Position numbers and translations under genes: made by a program
The notes under the pieces: generated by a model
The model's input: the letters and a program-made list of their open reading frames with translations, nothing else
Database searches by the model: none
Told to the model about the DNA's origin: nothing
Shown here: positions 1 to 9,212 of the stretch, piece after piece
Position numbering within the stretch: the stretch's first letter is position 1
Layout: each line of letters opens with the position of its first letter
NCBI RefSeq assembly: GCF_014279875.1
Contig: NZ_CP047952.1
Span: 372,001 to 436,000, forward strand
DNA: 64,000 nucleotides
Direction of reading: 5' to 3'
Source: Synechococcus sp. MEDNS5
GTDB lineage: Bacteria; Cyanobacteriota; Cyanobacteriia; PCC-6307; Cyanobiaceae

Positions 1-1058
1 CCTGTTCCGGATTCGGTGGTGATGTACTCGCCGCCGATCACCACTGGGCTGGTGCGATCCAGCAGCGGATGCCGGTAGGTGAGCCCGGCAAGCTGAGCCC
101 CCTTCACCGTGGCGCGACGCTTGAGGGGGCGCTCCAGGGTTTTGGAGAGCGATTCGATCAGATCGGCTGCCACCACCAGCATTCGGCCGTTGCCATCGTC
201 GACCAGGGCGTAGTCGAGCCGTTCGTTAACCGACACCGCCAGGTTGGCCGGAAGCGTCCAGGGAGTGGTGGTCCAGATCGCCACCTGCAGGGCATCGCCC
301 AGGGGAGCCGCCTCAGTGGGCAGGTCGATGCCATCGCTCTGCAGGGCCTCCCGCAGGGGGGAGGGGACTTCCACCGCTGGAAACGCCACATACACGCTGG
401 GGCTGGTGTGGCCGTCGGGATATTCCAGTTCGGCCTCGGCCAGGGCGGTGCGGGAACTGGGACTCCAGTGCACCGGCTTCAGGCCCCTGTAGATGTGCCC
501 CTTGAGCACCATCTCGCCGAACACCTTGATCTGGGCGGCTTCGTACTCCTTCTGCAGCGTGAGATAAGGCTGCTCCCAATCGGCCCAGATGCCCCAGCGC
601 TGGAAGCCCTTCATCTGGCCATCCACCTGCTTGCGGGCGTAAGCAGCAGCTTTCTTGCGCAGCTTGATCGGCGTCAGCGCCTGGCGCTGTTCCGGATCCA
701 TCGACTGCAGCACCTTGAGTTCGATCGGCAGGCCGTGGCAGTCCCAGCCCGGCACGTAGCGCACCTTGCGGCCCCGCAGTACTTGGTATTTGTTGATCAC
801 GTCCTTGAGCACCTTGTTCAGGGCATGGCCCATGTGCAGGGCACCGTTGGCGTAGGGAGGCCCGTCGTGGAGGGTGAACGTGGGGCCACTGTTTTGGAGC
901 CCCAGCTGCCCATCAATGCCGTTCTCGCTCCAGAAGGTCTGCAGTTCCGGCTCCCGCTTCACCGCATTGGCACGCATGCCAAAGCCTGTTTGCAGCAGGT
1001 TGAGCGTGTCCTTGTAGGAGGGACGTCCCTCGGCGGCGTCGCGGGTCTCCTTGCTCAC
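1..1058 (-). CDS. ileS: Isoleucine-tRNA ligase, N-terminal part (cut by window edge)
   Basis: Class I aminoacyl-tRNA synthetase that charges tRNA-Ile in the cytoplasm. About 352 codons of the N-terminal half are visible; the 3' end lies off the left edge. The translated start reads MSKETRDAAEGRPSYKDTLN, followed by the class I HIGH signature as HDGPPYANGALHMGHA, then the start of the editing region (WTTTPWTLPANLAV). The start is a GTG at 1058; no better in-frame start is seen nearby. It lies 22 bases downstream of the Ycf66-like gene on the same strand, so the two are probably co-transcribed. Identification is firm because long stretches match the family; the missing 3' part prevents a length check. 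Confidence 0.95.
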   Translation of the reverse strand, partial: MSKETRDAAEGRPSYKDTLNLLQTGFGMRANAVKREPELQTFWSENGIDGQLGLQNSGPTFTLHDGPPYANGALHMGHALNKVLKDVINKYQVLRGRKVRYVPGWDCHGLPIELKVLQSMDPEQRQALTPIKLRKKAAAYARKQVDGQMKGFQRWGIWADWEQPYLTLQKEYEAAQIKVFGEMVLKGHIYRGLKPVHWSPSSRTALAEAELEYPDGHTSPSVYVAFPAVEVPSPLREALQSDGIDLPTEAAPLGDALQVAIWTTTPWTLPANLAVSVNERLDYALVDDGNGRMLVVAADLIESLSKTLERPLKRRATVKGAQLAGLTYRHPLLDRTSPVVIGGEYITTESGT

Positions 1059-1080
1059 GTTGGGGCAGCTGCAACCGGAA

Positions 1081-1635
1081 TTATCCGTCTTCGCTGGGTG
1101 GGGTTGCGGCTTCTGGATCAGGCGTTCTCGGTTCCGCTGCTTTTTGGGCAGGTGCTTCAGCTTTGGCTGCTTCAGCTTTGCCTGCTGCAGACTCCGGTTC
1201 GGGCCTGACCCAGCGCTTGCCTGTGCGGCTGCTGCCTTCAGGGCGGTCAGCGGCTGGCGCTTTGGGCTTGAGGCTGCCCAGGGCCTGGCCGGCATTGCTC
1301 AGCAACGTGCTCGATGTTGCGGTGAGCTGCTGCAGGCTGGTGGACCAGCGCTCACTGGATTTCAATCGCTGCTGCTCCTCGGGGCTCAGCTGCTGCCAGC
1401 GGGCCTGAGCCACTTCGCTTCCGAGGCGGCTGATCAGCAGCCCTGCGCAAACCACCGCCAGCATCGGTGCTCCCCGGAGGCGGTCGCTGCTGGTCACCAG
1501 CACAAGCCCCAGCAGCAGAACCACGGCACCCCACACTCCATCGCGCGGTCTGCTCAGTTCCGTGACCAGAAGCGGAAGCACCAGCACCGCCAGGCCCAAC
1601 ACCAGACAGAGATCTCCTGCAAGGGTGGCCAGCAT
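1081..1635 (-). CDS. Ycf66-family membrane protein
   Basis: Small membrane protein of unknown role. About 184 residues: an N-terminal hydrophobic block with two probable membrane spans (LATLAGDLCLVLGLAVLVLP, then a second span after TELSRPRDGVWG), a middle amphipathic section, and a long Ala/Pro/Glu/Lys-rich tail. The pattern of two spans linked by an ELSRP-type loop resembles Ycf66 of cyanobacteria and plastids; this is recognition without a search. A longer frame opens at an ATG at 1695, but that codon lies inside tRNA-Leu on the other strand, so I prefer ATG 1635 (GTG 1638 is adjacent). It precedes ileS by 22 bases in a likely operon. Function unknown. Confidence 0.65.
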   Translation of the reverse strand: MLATLAGDLCLVLGLAVLVLPLLVTELSRPRDGVWGAVVLLLGLVLVTSSDRLRGAPMLAVVCAGLLISRLGSEVAQARWQQLSPEEQQRLKSSERWSTSLQQLTATSSTLLSNAGQALGSLKPKAPAADRPEGSSRTGKRWVRPEPESAAGKAEAAKAEAPAQKAAEPRTPDPEAATPPSEDG

Positions 1636-1689
1636 CACGAGGTCCAGGGGATTTACCCATTCTGGGCTGCTGCCTAAAGTTGCAACCTT

Positions 1690-1771
1690 GCCCATCTGGC
1701 GGAATTGGTAGACGCGCTGGTTTTAGGTACCAGTGGCTTCGGTCGTGGGGGTTCAAGTCCCCCGGTGGGCA
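1690..1771 (+). tRNA. tRNA-Leu (anticodon UAG)
   Basis: An 82-base type II tRNA folds cleanly. The acceptor arm GCCCATC pairs with GGTGGGC, followed by discriminator A. The anticodon loop TTTAGGT sits between CTGGT and ACCAG, giving anticodon UAG (reads CUA and related Leu codons). A variable arm follows, and the T arm contains GTTCAAG. No CCA is encoded. It is divergent from the Ycf66-like gene and 53 bases upstream of crtR. Confidence 0.97.
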
Positions 1772-1824
1772 TCCGTTTTCCTAATTTGGTAGCTCTTAGC
1801 AGTCGGCTGACGCTCCTTCGCTGA

Positions 1825-2853
1825 ATGACCCAGGCTTTCGTACAACCTGAAATGCCTGTTGCGGAGGTTCGTTTGCGTTCTGTTCCCAAACAGTTTGTAG
1901 ACCCTCCTGCGGCCTGGAATCCCACGGTGGGCTTGTTTCTGGGCGGTTATGCCCTGGCTGCGCTCACCATCTGGGGCTGGTTTTCAGCCGGTTGGCCGTT
2001 GCCGGTGATGTTGGTCACTGGCTTTCTGGCGTTGCACCTGGAAGGAACCGTGGTTCACGACGCTTGCCATAAATCGGCCCATCCCGTGCCTTGGGTGAAT
2101 CAATTGATGGGGCATGGGTCGGCGTTGTTGCTGGGTTTCAGTTTTCCGGTTTTCACGCGGGTGCACCTCGAGCACCACGCCCATGTGAACGATCCGAAGA
2201 ATGATCCCGACCACATCGTGAGCACCTTTGGCCCGCTGTGGTTGATCGCTCCGCGATTTTTCTATCACGAGGTTTTTTTCTTTCAGCGCAAGCTCTGGAA
2301 GCGCTGGGAGCTGATGCAGTGGGGCTTCGAGCGTGCCGTGTTCTTCACAATCGTTGCCGCTGCGGTCAGCTTTGATTTCCTGCCATTCATCTTCAACTGC
2401 TGGTTCGCGCCGGCCCTGATGGTGGGTGTCACCCTTGGGCTTTTCTTCGACTACCTGCCCCATCGCCCCTTCACGTCCAGGAATCGTTGGACGAACGCCC
2501 GGATCTACCCAGGCAGGCTGATGAACTGGCTGATCATGGGTCAGAACTATCACCTCGTGCACCATCTCTGGCCCTCAGTGCCCTGGTTTGAGTACAAGCC
2601 CGCCTACGAGGCCACCAAACCCCTCCTGGATGCCAAAGGTTCACCGCAACGGCTTGGAATTTTTGAAACCCGTGCGGATGGCGCCAATTTCCTCTACGAC
2701 ATTCTTGTGGGGGTGCGCAGTCACAAGCACCGCAGAGGGAAGATGCGCCGCGCTGCTCGCTTTATTCCTGGCCGCGCTTTGCAGCGCACTTGGTTGGGCT
2801 TTGTGGACCGCATCGCCATCAAAACCCAGCCACGCCGGCCTCACTCTCCCTGA
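1825..2853 (+). CDS. crtR: Beta-carotene hydroxylase (fatty-acid-desaturase superfamily)
   Basis: Membrane di-iron hydroxylase that adds the 3-hydroxyl groups to beta-carotene to make zeaxanthin, the main photoprotective carotenoid of marine Synechococcus. It has 342 residues and several hydrophobic segments. Histidine-box motifs ligate iron: HDACH near residue 80, HLEHHAH near 115 and HLVHHLW near 235. The spacing and the PHRPF segment fit CrtR rather than a lipid desaturase. The start is ATG at 1825. It lies just after tRNA-Leu and ends 16 bases before the convergent gatC stop. The last 40 residues are basic and less conserved-looking. Confidence 0.9.
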   Translation: MTQAFVQPEMPVAEVRLRSVPKQFVDPPAAWNPTVGLFLGGYALAALTIWGWFSAGWPLPVMLVTGFLALHLEGTVVHDACHKSAHPVPWVNQLMGHGSALLLGFSFPVFTRVHLEHHAHVNDPKNDPDHIVSTFGPLWLIAPRFFYHEVFFFQRKLWKRWELMQWGFERAVFFTIVAAAVSFDFLPFIFNCWFAPALMVGVTLGLFFDYLPHRPFTSRNRWTNARIYPGRLMNWLIMGQNYHLVHHLWPSVPWFEYKPAYEATKPLLDAKGSPQRLGIFETRADGANFLYDILVGVRSHKHRRGKMRRAARFIPGRALQRTWLGFVDRIAIKTQPRRPHSP

Positions 2854-2856
2854 CTG

Positions 2857-2882
2857 ATTCGGCCAGGTCTCATTCGGCCAGG
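2857..2882. repeat. 11-base direct repeat across the gatC stop
   Basis: ATTCGGCCAGG occurs twice, starting at 2857 and 2872, with four bases between. The second copy contains the last codons and stop of gatC and the first lies just beyond it, in the short gap between convergent crtR and gatC. It looks like a small local duplication; no hairpin or terminator is formed. Confidence 0.8.
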
Positions 2883-3163
2883 ATCTTCGGGACACGGAAG
2901 AAATCCCCTTCCCGAAGCGGGGCTTGATTCAGCAGATCGTCCCTCACTTCGGTCGCTTCGACGGTGTCCTCACGGGTGACGTTGACCACTTCCACAGCGC
3001 GGGTGGTTGCCGGCACTCCTTCGGTATTAACGGCCTGCAGCTGGTCGACATAATCCAGGATCCGCTCCAGCTGACCGGTGTAGGTGGCGATGGTGTCCTC
3101 AGGGAGATCGAGCCTGGCCAGATGGGCCACCTTGCGCACGTCGTCGGCCGTGATGTTGCTCAT
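2870..3163 (-). CDS. gatC: Aspartyl/glutamyl-tRNA amidotransferase subunit C
   Basis: Small subunit of the GatCAB complex that converts Glu-tRNA(Gln), and Asp-tRNA(Asn) where needed, to the correct amidated species. It has 97 residues, the usual length, with the family pattern [15 protein letters not shown] at the N-terminus and [15 protein letters not shown] at the end. The ATG overlaps the stop of the upstream creatininase-family gene by four bases (ATGA at 3160-3163), so translation is probably coupled. gatA and gatB are not in the window. Confidence 0.95.
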   Translation of the reverse strand: MSNITADDVRKVAHLARLDLPEDTIATYTGQLERILDYVDQLQAVNTEGVPATTRAVEVVNVTREDTVEATEVRDDLLNQAPLREGDFFRVPKILAE

Positions 3164-3948
3164 GCGGCGGTGAGGAAAGTGCTGAGATCCTCGCGCAACG
3201 CCTCCGCGGCTGTGTTCAGCAGCTCCTGACCATGCTCAGGCTTGGCCAGATAGGGATCGGATCCCATGCGGCCATCGGGGTGACGGCGGCGGAAGTCCTG
3301 CGGACCATGAATGGCCCCGCAGGGTGCGGCTTCGGGAAGGGGGCGCTGCTTCTCCTGCAGGCAGCGGTGCAGATGCAAGGTGACGGCGATTTCGCTGGGG
3401 GTGGCGTGTTGCCCTTCACGGTCTGCGTAGAGCTCCCTGGCGCGGCGCATCACCGGCCCGGCCATGAACCAGTTAGAGAGCTTGCAGCGCAGTCTGGGGG
3501 CCACCTCGAGGCCGCGGCTGGCAGCCGTGCCGTAGGCCTGGGCAAAGGCGGCTCTGGTGGTGGCGATGTTGCCTCCGTGCCCATTCACCACCAGGATCCG
3601 CTCGAATCCATGGGTGGCCAGAGAGAGCACAAGATCATGGAGCACCGCCAGGAGCGTGGCGGGTTGAAGGCTCATGGTGCCGGCAAAACCGAGGTGGTGC
3701 TCTGCCATGCCGAAGGCTTGCACCGGCGTGACCAGCACACCGCTGCGGCGTCCCAGTTCGAGAGCCACCGCTTCAGCGGTGAGCGCATCGGTGCCGATGG
3801 CACCGGTGGGCCCGTGCTGTTCGGTGGAACCCAGGGGGATGATCACGCCTTTGCAGCTCTGCAGGTACCGGTCCACGTCCGGCCAGCTCTGCAGGGCCAG
3901 GCGAATGGCATCGGTACTGTCCACCGGGCCGGGGAGCGATGGGGTCAT
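3160..3948 (-). CDS. Creatininase-family metal-dependent hydrolase
   Basis: 262-residue member of the creatinine amidohydrolase fold, cytoplasmic. Metal-site motifs are visible: STEQHGP near residue 43 (Glu and His ligands), the TDAL Asp shortly after, and VNGHGGN near 120. True substrates of cyanobacterial members are mostly unknown; creatinine is unlikely. Other members act on formamide-type ring intermediates in cofactor pathways, so the call stays at family level. The start is ATG 3948, about 32 bases after the 47-codon membrane peptide gene, and its end overlaps gatC by four bases. Confidence 0.85.
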   Translation of the reverse strand: MTPSLPGPVDSTDAIRLALQSWPDVDRYLQSCKGVIIPLGSTEQHGPTGAIGTDALTAEAVALELGRRSGVLVTPVQAFGMAEHHLGFAGTMSLQPATLLAVLHDLVLSLATHGFERILVVNGHGGNIATTRAAFAQAYGTAASRGLEVAPRLRCKLSNWFMAGPVMRRARELYADREGQHATPSEIAVTLHLHRCLQEKQRPLPEAAPCGAIHGPQDFRRRHPDGRMGSDPYLAKPEHGQELLNTAAEALREDLSTFLTAA

Positions 3949-3980
3949 GCCTTGCTGACAACTGCTGTTGATCCTGGCGC

Positions 3981-4124
3981 TCAGTGGGCGGTGCCGTTGC
4001 CGTCGTACTGATCGGTGTTGTAGTACCCACCCCTGGTGCCGAAGAAGAGGGTGGCGATCACGAACAGTCCACTGCCGAAGAGCAGAACCGTACCCAGGTT
4101 GAATCCGGAGAGGGCGGCGTCCAT
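3981..4124 (-). CDS. 47-residue single-span membrane peptide, unknown
   Basis: A short gene between two well-identified genes on the same strand. The product starts MDAALSGFNLGT, has one hydrophobic span of about 20 residues (VLLFGSGLFVIATLFF), then a polar tail GTRGGYYNTDQYDGNG and ends TAH. Size and topology resemble the single-span subunits of photosystems, cytochrome b6f and NDH-1, but I do not match it to a named one. It starts four bases after the upstream transporter stop and ends 32 bases before the creatininase-family gene, so it sits in a compact operon. Real coding is likely because of composition and tight spacing. Confidence 0.7.
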   Translation of the reverse strand: MDAALSGFNLGTVLLFGSGLFVIATLFFGTRGGYYNTDQYDGNGTAH

Positions 4125-4128
4125 CTGA

Positions 4129-4905
4129 TCACATTCGTTTGTCCAAGCCTGGCAGGGATGACTCTGTTGTCATGCCCTGCATGGTGGGATCGTGATCTCC
4201 GCCGATCTCACTGCCGGTGCGAGGCACGGCCAACCACTGGCGCAGCCAGCCGGTGATCCAGATGAAGGGCATGGTGTCGATCAGTGCGGCCATGGCCTTG
4301 AACAGATAGCCGCTGGCGATGAATGACACCAGCTGCGGAGCCACCGGTTCCCCGGGGCGAACGGGCAGCACGCCGGAGGCGTAGTGGCTGATCAGCACCA
4401 CAGCGCTGGTGTCCACCAGTTGACTCACCAGGGTTGAGCCGTTGTTGCGCAGCCAGAGCGCCCGTCCGCCGCTGAACTGTTTCCAGAAATGGAAGAGGCG
4501 CACGTCCACGAACTGGGCTGTGAGATAGGCCGCCATGGAGGCCAGCACGGAGCCGAACGCCAGTCTCTGAATTTCGAAGAATGTGGAATCCGGAGCGCCT
4601 TCAACGCCGGGCAGCAAGCCGCCCAGCCAGAGAATCAGCACGACCCAGCCGTTGAGCAGCAGGCCAACCCACACCACCTGGCCGGCTCTTTTTTCACCCC
4701 ACAACTCACTGATCAGATCCGTGCATAGGAAGGTGATCGGATACGGCAAGGCGCCAACGGCCACCACGATCGGCCACGACCCGATGTGCCCCAGTTCGAG
4801 GAAGCGGGTGAGTCCGAGGATGTTGAGCATCCCCAGAGTGCCGAGGAACAACCCCGCCAGAGTTAAAAAGACAAAGTCGCGGCGTGCCTGGATTGAGGCG
4901 TCCAT
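4129..4905 (-). CDS. YhhQ/queuosine-precursor transporter-like membrane protein
   Basis: Integral membrane protein of about 258 residues with six or so hydrophobic segments, resembling the DUF165/YhhQ family ([36 protein letters not shown], then [14 protein letters not shown]). Family members import queuine precursors or related purine-like bases for tRNA modification; the exact substrate here is inference. An upstream ATG at 5001 would overlap the divergent glycosylase gene, so I choose ATG 4905 ([13 protein letters not shown]), which begins right before the first span. The 47-residue peptide gene follows after four bases. Confidence 0.8.
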   Translation of the reverse strand: MDASIQARRDFVFLTLAGLFLGTLGMLNILGLTRFLELGHIGSWPIVVAVGALPYPITFLCTDLISELWGEKRAGQVVWVGLLLNGWVVLILWLGGLLPGVEGAPDSTFFEIQRLAFGSVLASMAAYLTAQFVDVRLFHFWKQFSGGRALWLRNNGSTLVSQLVDTSAVVLISHYASGVLPVRPGEPVAPQLVSFIASGYLFKAMAALIDTMPFIWITGWLRQWLAVPRTGSEIGGDHDPTMQGMTTESSLPGLDKRM

Positions 4906-4993
4906 CGCTGCGAGCATGGGGATTGATTGCAGCCTGGCGGCAGTTTGCATCCCTGTCACCACTTCAGCAGGCTTGAATCGATGCGTGGGAAGC

Positions 4994-5671
4994 ATGGCCA
5001 TTGCTTTATCTGAGTTCTCTTCCCTCTCTCACACCTTCTTCTGTCGCCCTGCCGAGGTGGTTGCCCCTGAGTTGATTGGCTGCCTGCTGGTGAAACGCCA
5101 AGAGACTGGTGAGTTGCTTTGGGGCGTGATTGTGGAAACGGAGGCGTATTCCCAGGAGGAGCCCGCCTGCCACGGCTATCGGCGCAGGAGCCCTCAAAAC
5201 GAAACCCTGTTTGGCGAGCCTGGGCGGTTTTATGTGTATGTGAGTTATGGCATCCACCACTGCGTGAATGTGGTCACCGATCGGGCTGGCTGGGCCAACG
5301 GTGTGTTGCTTAGGGCCGTGGCGCTGCCTGGTGAACCTGAGCGTGTGGCGGCGGGGCCTGGGCTGCTGGCCCGTCGCTTCGGGATCGACCGGCAGATGGA
5401 TGGTTGCTCTGCCTGCAAAGGGAAGGATCTCTGGATTGCCCCGCGTCTTTCAAATCTGCTTGAGCCAGTGCTGTTCACCACCACCCGCATCGGGATTGCC
5501 AGAGGCCAGGAGCTGCCATGGCGCTGGTATCTCCAGGCGAGCCGCAGCGTGAGCAAACGGGCCAAGGGAGACCGCAAGCCGCTGCTGGAGGCTGCATACC
5601 AGCCCAGTGCCGCCTGGGCGAATGGATCACCTCCCTCTAAACTTCAGCAGAGTGAGCGGACGCCCAGTTGA
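4994..5671 (+). CDS. DNA-3-methyladenine glycosylase (AAG/MPG family)
   Basis: Base-excision repair enzyme that removes alkylated purines. About 225 residues. Family blocks are clear: [11 protein letters not shown], then the catalytic-region [18 protein letters not shown] (the Glu of this block is the catalytic acid in the family), [16 protein letters not shown]-like segment, GVLLRAVAL, and [14 protein letters not shown]. An open frame extends far upstream, but that part is antisense to the transporter gene; ATG 4994 is the first sensible start (GTG 4985 is possible). Its stop overlaps the pyrB start by three bases, suggesting a two-gene transcription unit. Confidence 0.9.
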   Translation: MAIALSEFSSLSHTFFCRPAEVVAPELIGCLLVKRQETGELLWGVIVETEAYSQEEPACHGYRRRSPQNETLFGEPGRFYVYVSYGIHHCVNVVTDRAGWANGVLLRAVALPGEPERVAAGPGLLARRFGIDRQMDGCSACKGKDLWIAPRLSNLLEPVLFTTTRIGIARGQELPWRWYLQASRSVSKRAKGDRKPLLEAAYQPSAAWANGSPPSKLQQSERTPS

Positions 5672-6696
5672 GCGCGTGGACCCACCGCCACATCCTCGAT
5701 CTCTCCACCTTCTCCAGGGAGGATTACGCGGCCGTTCTGGAGCTGGCCCATCGGTTCAGCGCGATGCCGGTCACTGGCGCGCGGCGGCTGCCGGCGCTCC
5801 AGGGGCGGCTGGTGGCCACCCTCTTCTTTGAACCCAGCACCCGCACCCGCAGCAGCTTTGAGCTGGCAGCCAAGCGGTTGTCTGCCGACGTCTCCAGTTT
5901 CTCGCCCTCAAGCAGTTCGCTCAGTAAGGGAGAGTCCCTTCTCGATACGGCACGCACCTATGTCGCCATGGGCGCGGATGTGCTGGTGGTGCGCCACCGC
6001 TGCACTGGCGTGCCTAGGCAGTTGGCCGAAGCCCTCGAAGGCACGGGCGAGCGCACCGTTGTGCTCAACGGGGGGGATGGCCTGCACAGCCATCCAAGCC
6101 AGGGGCTGCTTGATCTCTACACCTTGGCGCAGCATTTCGATCCCAGTCATCCGCTGCCGGAAGCCCTGCGCGGACGCCGCATCGTGATCGTGGGAGATGT
6201 GCTGCATTCCCGGGTGGCGCGCTCCAATCTCTGGGCCCTCACCGCCTGCGGCGCGGATGTGATTCTCTGCGGCCCGCCAAGTTTGGTGCCTGACGCCTTT
6301 GCGCAGTTCGTTGCGCAGCCGCCACCTGGCCAATCCTCAGACCCTGTTGCCAACCGGGGAGCGTTGACGGTTGTGCGCAATCTTGATGATGCGCTTGCCG
6401 GAGCCGATGCGGTGATGACCCTGCGTCTGCAGAAGGAGCGCATGCGCCAGCACATGCTCACCAGCCTGGATCGCTATCACCGCGATTTCGGGCTCAGCCA
6501 TGAGCGGCTGCAGGCCTGCCCGGTTGCGATCCCTGTGCTCCACCCAGGCCCAGTGAACCGGGGTGTGGAGATGAGCGGTGCCCTTCTCGATGATCTGAGC
6601 GCCAATCGTGTGGAGGATCAGGTGCGCAACGGCATCCCGATCCGCATGGCGCTGCTTTACTTGATGGCGGCTGCGGAGTCACCGCTTTCGCTCTGA
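5668..6696 (+). CDS. pyrB: Aspartate carbamoyltransferase catalytic subunit
   Basis: Catalyses the first committed step of pyrimidine synthesis, carbamoyl phosphate plus aspartate to carbamoyl-aspartate. It has 342 residues. The carbamoyl-phosphate loop [12 protein letters not shown] is near residue 53, followed by the SSLSKGES loop, the [11 protein letters not shown] block, and [10 protein letters not shown] near the C-terminus. No regulatory pyrI gene is adjacent, as in other cyanobacteria. The only in-frame start near the beginning is a TTG at 5668, whose TTGA overlaps the glycosylase stop. The 3' end overlaps the convergent dehydrogenase gene by 40 bases. Confidence 0.95.
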   Translation: MSAWTHRHILDLSTFSREDYAAVLELAHRFSAMPVTGARRLPALQGRLVATLFFEPSTRTRSSFELAAKRLSADVSSFSPSSSSLSKGESLLDTARTYVAMGADVLVVRHRCTGVPRQLAEALEGTGERTVVLNGGDGLHSHPSQGLLDLYTLAQHFDPSHPLPEALRGRRIVIVGDVLHSRVARSNLWALTACGADVILCGPPSLVPDAFAQFVAQPPPGQSSDPVANRGALTVVRNLDDALAGADAVMTLRLQKERMRQHMLTSLDRYHRDFGLSHERLQACPVAIPVLHPGPVNRGVEMSGALLDDLSANRVEDQVRNGIPIRMALLYLMAAAESPLSL

Positions 6697-8150
6697 GTGG
6701 GGAGACCGGACACCTGGTTGGAGTAGTAATCCATCGCGGCCCGTAATGCAGCACCGGGTTCGGCGATCGAAGGGCCCGATCCAGACTGCATTGGGAATGC
6801 AGCATCCGGGGCGTCCAGTCCCATGTGCTGACTGGGCATCCCCGTGAGCAGCATCGATGCTCTCGACTGCGACACCACCGCAAAGATCCATTTGATCAAC
6901 AGGCTGTAACGGTTTTCTCGATCGGGCATGAAGGCGAGGTGCGCGGCAGCCCAGAGCAGCCAGCCGATGCCCCCTTTGAACTTGAAACCGCGTAGATCGG
7001 CGACCGCGTCCACCCGGTCGAGCACAGCCATGCTGCCGAAGTCGAACCAGCTGAACGTTGGACGTGATTGTCCACTCTCCATGGCGGCGATGTCTTTGCC
7101 AACGAAGCCGCCGGCCTGGGTGGCGGGTCCCGCCATTCCAGGCAGGGGATTGCCGTCCCGGGTGTGCTTGTAGGAGCAGAGGTCGCCAACCACGCGAATT
7201 TCCGGGTGCCCTTGCACCGAGAAGTCCGGTTCCACGATCACCCGTCCGCGCCGGTCGGTTTCGCAGCCGATGGCGTCGGCCAATTTCTTCCCGAGATGGG
7301 AGGGGCGCACACCGGCTGTCCAGATCACAGTGGCGGCCTGAAGGCGTTGGTCTCCATCGGGTGTGCCCACGGTCACCTCGCCGGGCTGCATCGTCTGCAC
7401 CCGACCCTTGAAGAGCATTTCCACGCCAAGGGCCTCAAGGGTTTCCTGGGCAGCTTGAGACAGCGCTTCCGGCATCGCCCTCAGCACACGGTCGCCCGGA
7501 TCCACCAGGATGATGCGAGTGTCAGCCGGATTGAGCTGGCGGAACTCACGGCGCATGGCATTGCGCATCAGTTCCGAGGTGGCGCCTGCCATTTCGCAGC
7601 CCGTGGGGCCGCCGCCCACGATCACAACGGTTTGCAGGAAACGACGCGCTTCTGGGTCAGGGGTCTGTTCCGCCTGCTCCATCGCCATCAGCAGCCGCCG
7701 GCGGATTTCTTCAGCGTGCTCGAGGATCTTCATCGGTGGCGCGAAGGTGCGCCAGTTTTCATGGCCGAAGAACGTGCTGCCTGAACCGGTGGCAAGAACG
7801 AGATAGTCGTAGCCGTAGGCCTTGCCGTTGAAAACGATCTGCTTGCCTTCAGGGTTGATCTGGGTCACTTCACCCAACAGCACCTGCACGTTGCGCTGCC
7901 GTCCAACCAGCTGCCGCAGGGGCGTTGCCACATCCCCGCGGGAGACCAGCCCGGTGGCCACCTGGTACAGAAGCGGCTGAAACAGATTGAAGTTGCGTTT
8001 GTCGATCAAGCTGATGCGAACGTCGGCATTGGCGAGGGCCTTGCAGGCTCTGACGCCGGCGAAGCCGCCGCCAACAATCACCACGTGGGGGGCGTGGCGC
8101 AGGCGTTCTTCAGGGGGCTCTAGCTCGAGGTAGAAACGCTCACCAGCCAT
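6657..8150 (-). CDS. Type II NAD(P)H dehydrogenase (FAD-dependent)
   Basis: Non-proton-pumping NAD(P)H:quinone oxidoreductase on the membrane surface. About 497 residues. An FAD-binding Rossmann motif [14 protein letters not shown] is near the N-terminus, a second nucleotide motif [15 protein letters not shown] lies mid-protein, then [10 protein letters not shown] and the FAD motif [12 protein letters not shown] followed by [14 protein letters not shown]. The C-terminus has a hydrophobic segment ([15 protein letters not shown]) typical of membrane-associated Ndh-2. An upstream ATG at 8333 would add a poorly conserved tail over the Ycf20-like gene, so ATG 8150 ([15 protein letters not shown]) is chosen. 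The 3' end overlaps pyrB by 40 bases. Confidence 0.88.
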   Translation of the reverse strand: MAGERFYLELEPPEERLRHAPHVVIVGGGFAGVRACKALANADVRISLIDKRNFNLFQPLLYQVATGLVSRGDVATPLRQLVGRQRNVQVLLGEVTQINPEGKQIVFNGKAYGYDYLVLATGSGSTFFGHENWRTFAPPMKILEHAEEIRRRLLMAMEQAEQTPDPEARRFLQTVVIVGGGPTGCEMAGATSELMRNAMRREFRQLNPADTRIILVDPGDRVLRAMPEALSQAAQETLEALGVEMLFKGRVQTMQPGEVTVGTPDGDQRLQAATVIWTAGVRPSHLGKKLADAIGCETDRRGRVIVEPDFSVQGHPEIRVVGDLCSYKHTRDGNPLPGMAGPATQAGGFVGKDIAAMESGQSRPTFSWFDFGSMAVLDRVDAVADLRGFKFKGGIGWLLWAAAHLAFMPDRENRYSLLIKWIFAVVSQSRASMLLTGMPSQHMGLDAPDAAFPMQSGSGPSIAEPGAALRAAMDYYSNQVSGLPTQSESGDSAAAIK

Positions 8151-8230
8151 GGCCAGAACTTCAGCAGATCTGTCCGTAGGGTATGGATTGAAATTGATTT
8201 TGTCCGTGCTCTGTGGCGCACACCAGGGCA

Positions 8231-8572
8231 TCAGAGCAGCTTGAATCCCTCGAGCAGAAGCCCATAGAGAAGACCGATCCGGACCATGTCGAGAAGCTGC
8301 CTTCCCAGATGGGTCTGGTGGTCCCGAGCCCAATGACGCCTCACCCGCACCATCACCTCCAGCACGCCCACGGTGAGCATCGATGCCAGCGGATCCATCA
8401 AATTCAAAGATCCGGAAATCGCGGCGATTCCGTTGCCCAGCATGAAACTTCCCGTCAAGGCGATCAGGAGCAGGGAGATGCGACGCCAGGGATTAGTCGC
8501 CCAATGATCGAGACGGGTCGAGGCCTCACCAAGGCTGCGTTGAAGCCTGGTTGACTGAAGACGGGCGGTCAT
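8231..8572 (-). CDS. Ycf20-like (DUF565) membrane protein
   Basis: 113-residue protein with a short basic N-terminus, the block LDHWATNPWRRISLLLIAL, a glycine-rich first span (LTGSFMLGNGIAAISG), a second span and the ending MVRIGLLYGLLLEGFKLL. This layout matches Ycf20/DUF565 proteins of cyanobacteria and plastids; plant relatives are linked to non-photochemical quenching (established for the family, not shown here). It precedes the NAD(P)H dehydrogenase gene by 80 bases on the same strand. Start ATG 8572. A weak TATACA-like box lies on the minus strand at 8650-8655. Confidence 0.75.
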   Translation of the reverse strand: MTARLQSTRLQRSLGEASTRLDHWATNPWRRISLLLIALTGSFMLGNGIAAISGSLNLMDPLASMLTVGVLEVMVRVRRHWARDHQTHLGRQLLDMVRIGLLYGLLLEGFKLL

Positions 8573-8705
8573 GAAAGGAGCCGCTCAGAGAAGAGGCAGG
8601 GAGGTGCACTGGTGATCCCCATCACCCGACCCAGGCCCTGCCGCCCTTTGTATACACCATTCATGGTGCTTTTGCCTTTATCAAGCGCTACATCTTGGTC
8701 TTCCA

Positions 8706-8732
8706 AGAGAAAAGCCCAGGCTCAGCCTGGGC
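8706..8732 (-). terminator. Rho-independent terminator
   Basis: On the minus strand GCCCAGGC-TGA-GCCTGGGC forms a perfect 8-bp stem with a 3-base loop, followed by TTTTCTCTT. It lies about 65 bases after the stop of the 66-residue gene and would end the small-gene transcription unit running from 9376. Confidence 0.85.
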
Positions 8733-8796
8733 CGGATGATGGGGTCTGGCGAAGGAAAGCTTGAACTGCACCACTTGGCAAGTGGCGCAGTTGAAA

Positions 8797-8997
8797 TCAG
8801 TCGGATTCAGCCTTGGCCTTGCGAGAGCTCTTGCCCTCGAGAAGTTCGAGCAGGGCTTCCATCTGTGCCATCACGCCACGAACCTCGCCGGCTTCCGGGA
8901 GAAGGCCGTCTTCCATGACGCCCTGGTGCATTTCCCGCAGTTCCTGGCGGATATAGCGCAGGTGACTCACAACCTGTTCTCGTTTTGACTGAGACAT
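8797..8997 (-). CDS. Conserved-looking 66-residue hypothetical protein
   Basis: Small soluble, charged, probably helical protein starting MSQSKREQVVSHLRYIRQE and rich in Glu, Leu and Met (MAQMEALLELLEG), with a Lys-rich end. No family recognised. ATG 8997 is chosen; the frame extends upstream to 9264, but that part would overlap two other small genes. It is the last gene of a minus-strand run (PCP_red-like, 49-residue protein, this gene) and is followed by a good terminator at 8706-8732, which supports it being a real transcribed gene. Confidence 0.65.
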   Translation of the reverse strand: MSQSKREQVVSHLRYIRQELREMHQGVMEDGLLPEAGEVRGVMAQMEALLELLEGKSSRKAKAESD

Positions 8998-9062
8998 CAA
9001 CCAAGGGCTTTTCAGCTTCTCTTTTACCGCATGGCCTGCAAAGGCCGACAGTCTGCTCCGGA

Positions 9063-9212
9063 TCAGCGGCGTGCCAGGCCGCCCGCCACAAGGATCAGGA
9101 TGTAGGTGGGCAATGCCGAGGGCCGCACGGGAATCGATGCCAGAACGGTGCATCCCAACAGCGTCATCAGCAGCGGTCGCATGCTTCTGCGGGTGATGCC
9201 AAAAGAGGTCAT
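9063..9212 (-). CDS. 49-residue hydrophobic peptide, unknown
   Basis: Short gene whose product begins MTSFGITRRSMRPLLMTLLG and contains two hydrophobic stretches (LLMTLLGCTVLASI and LPTYILILVAGGLA), so it is probably membrane-bound. Its ATG overlaps the stop of the PCP_red-like gene by four bases (ATGA at 9209-9212), a strong sign of translational coupling and of being real. The 66-residue gene follows 65 bases later. No homology recognised. Confidence 0.6.
   Translation of the reverse strand: MTSFGITRRSMRPLLMTLLGCTVLASIPVRPSALPTYILILVAGGLARR

Noticed and set aside
69-1208. A 379-codon plus-strand frame over ileS
   Set aside because: Runs antisense to the clearly recognisable ileS reading frame.
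8611-8626. GGTGAT-CCCC-ATCACC hairpin
   Set aside because: Short, without a T run, and in a plain gap; probably chance.
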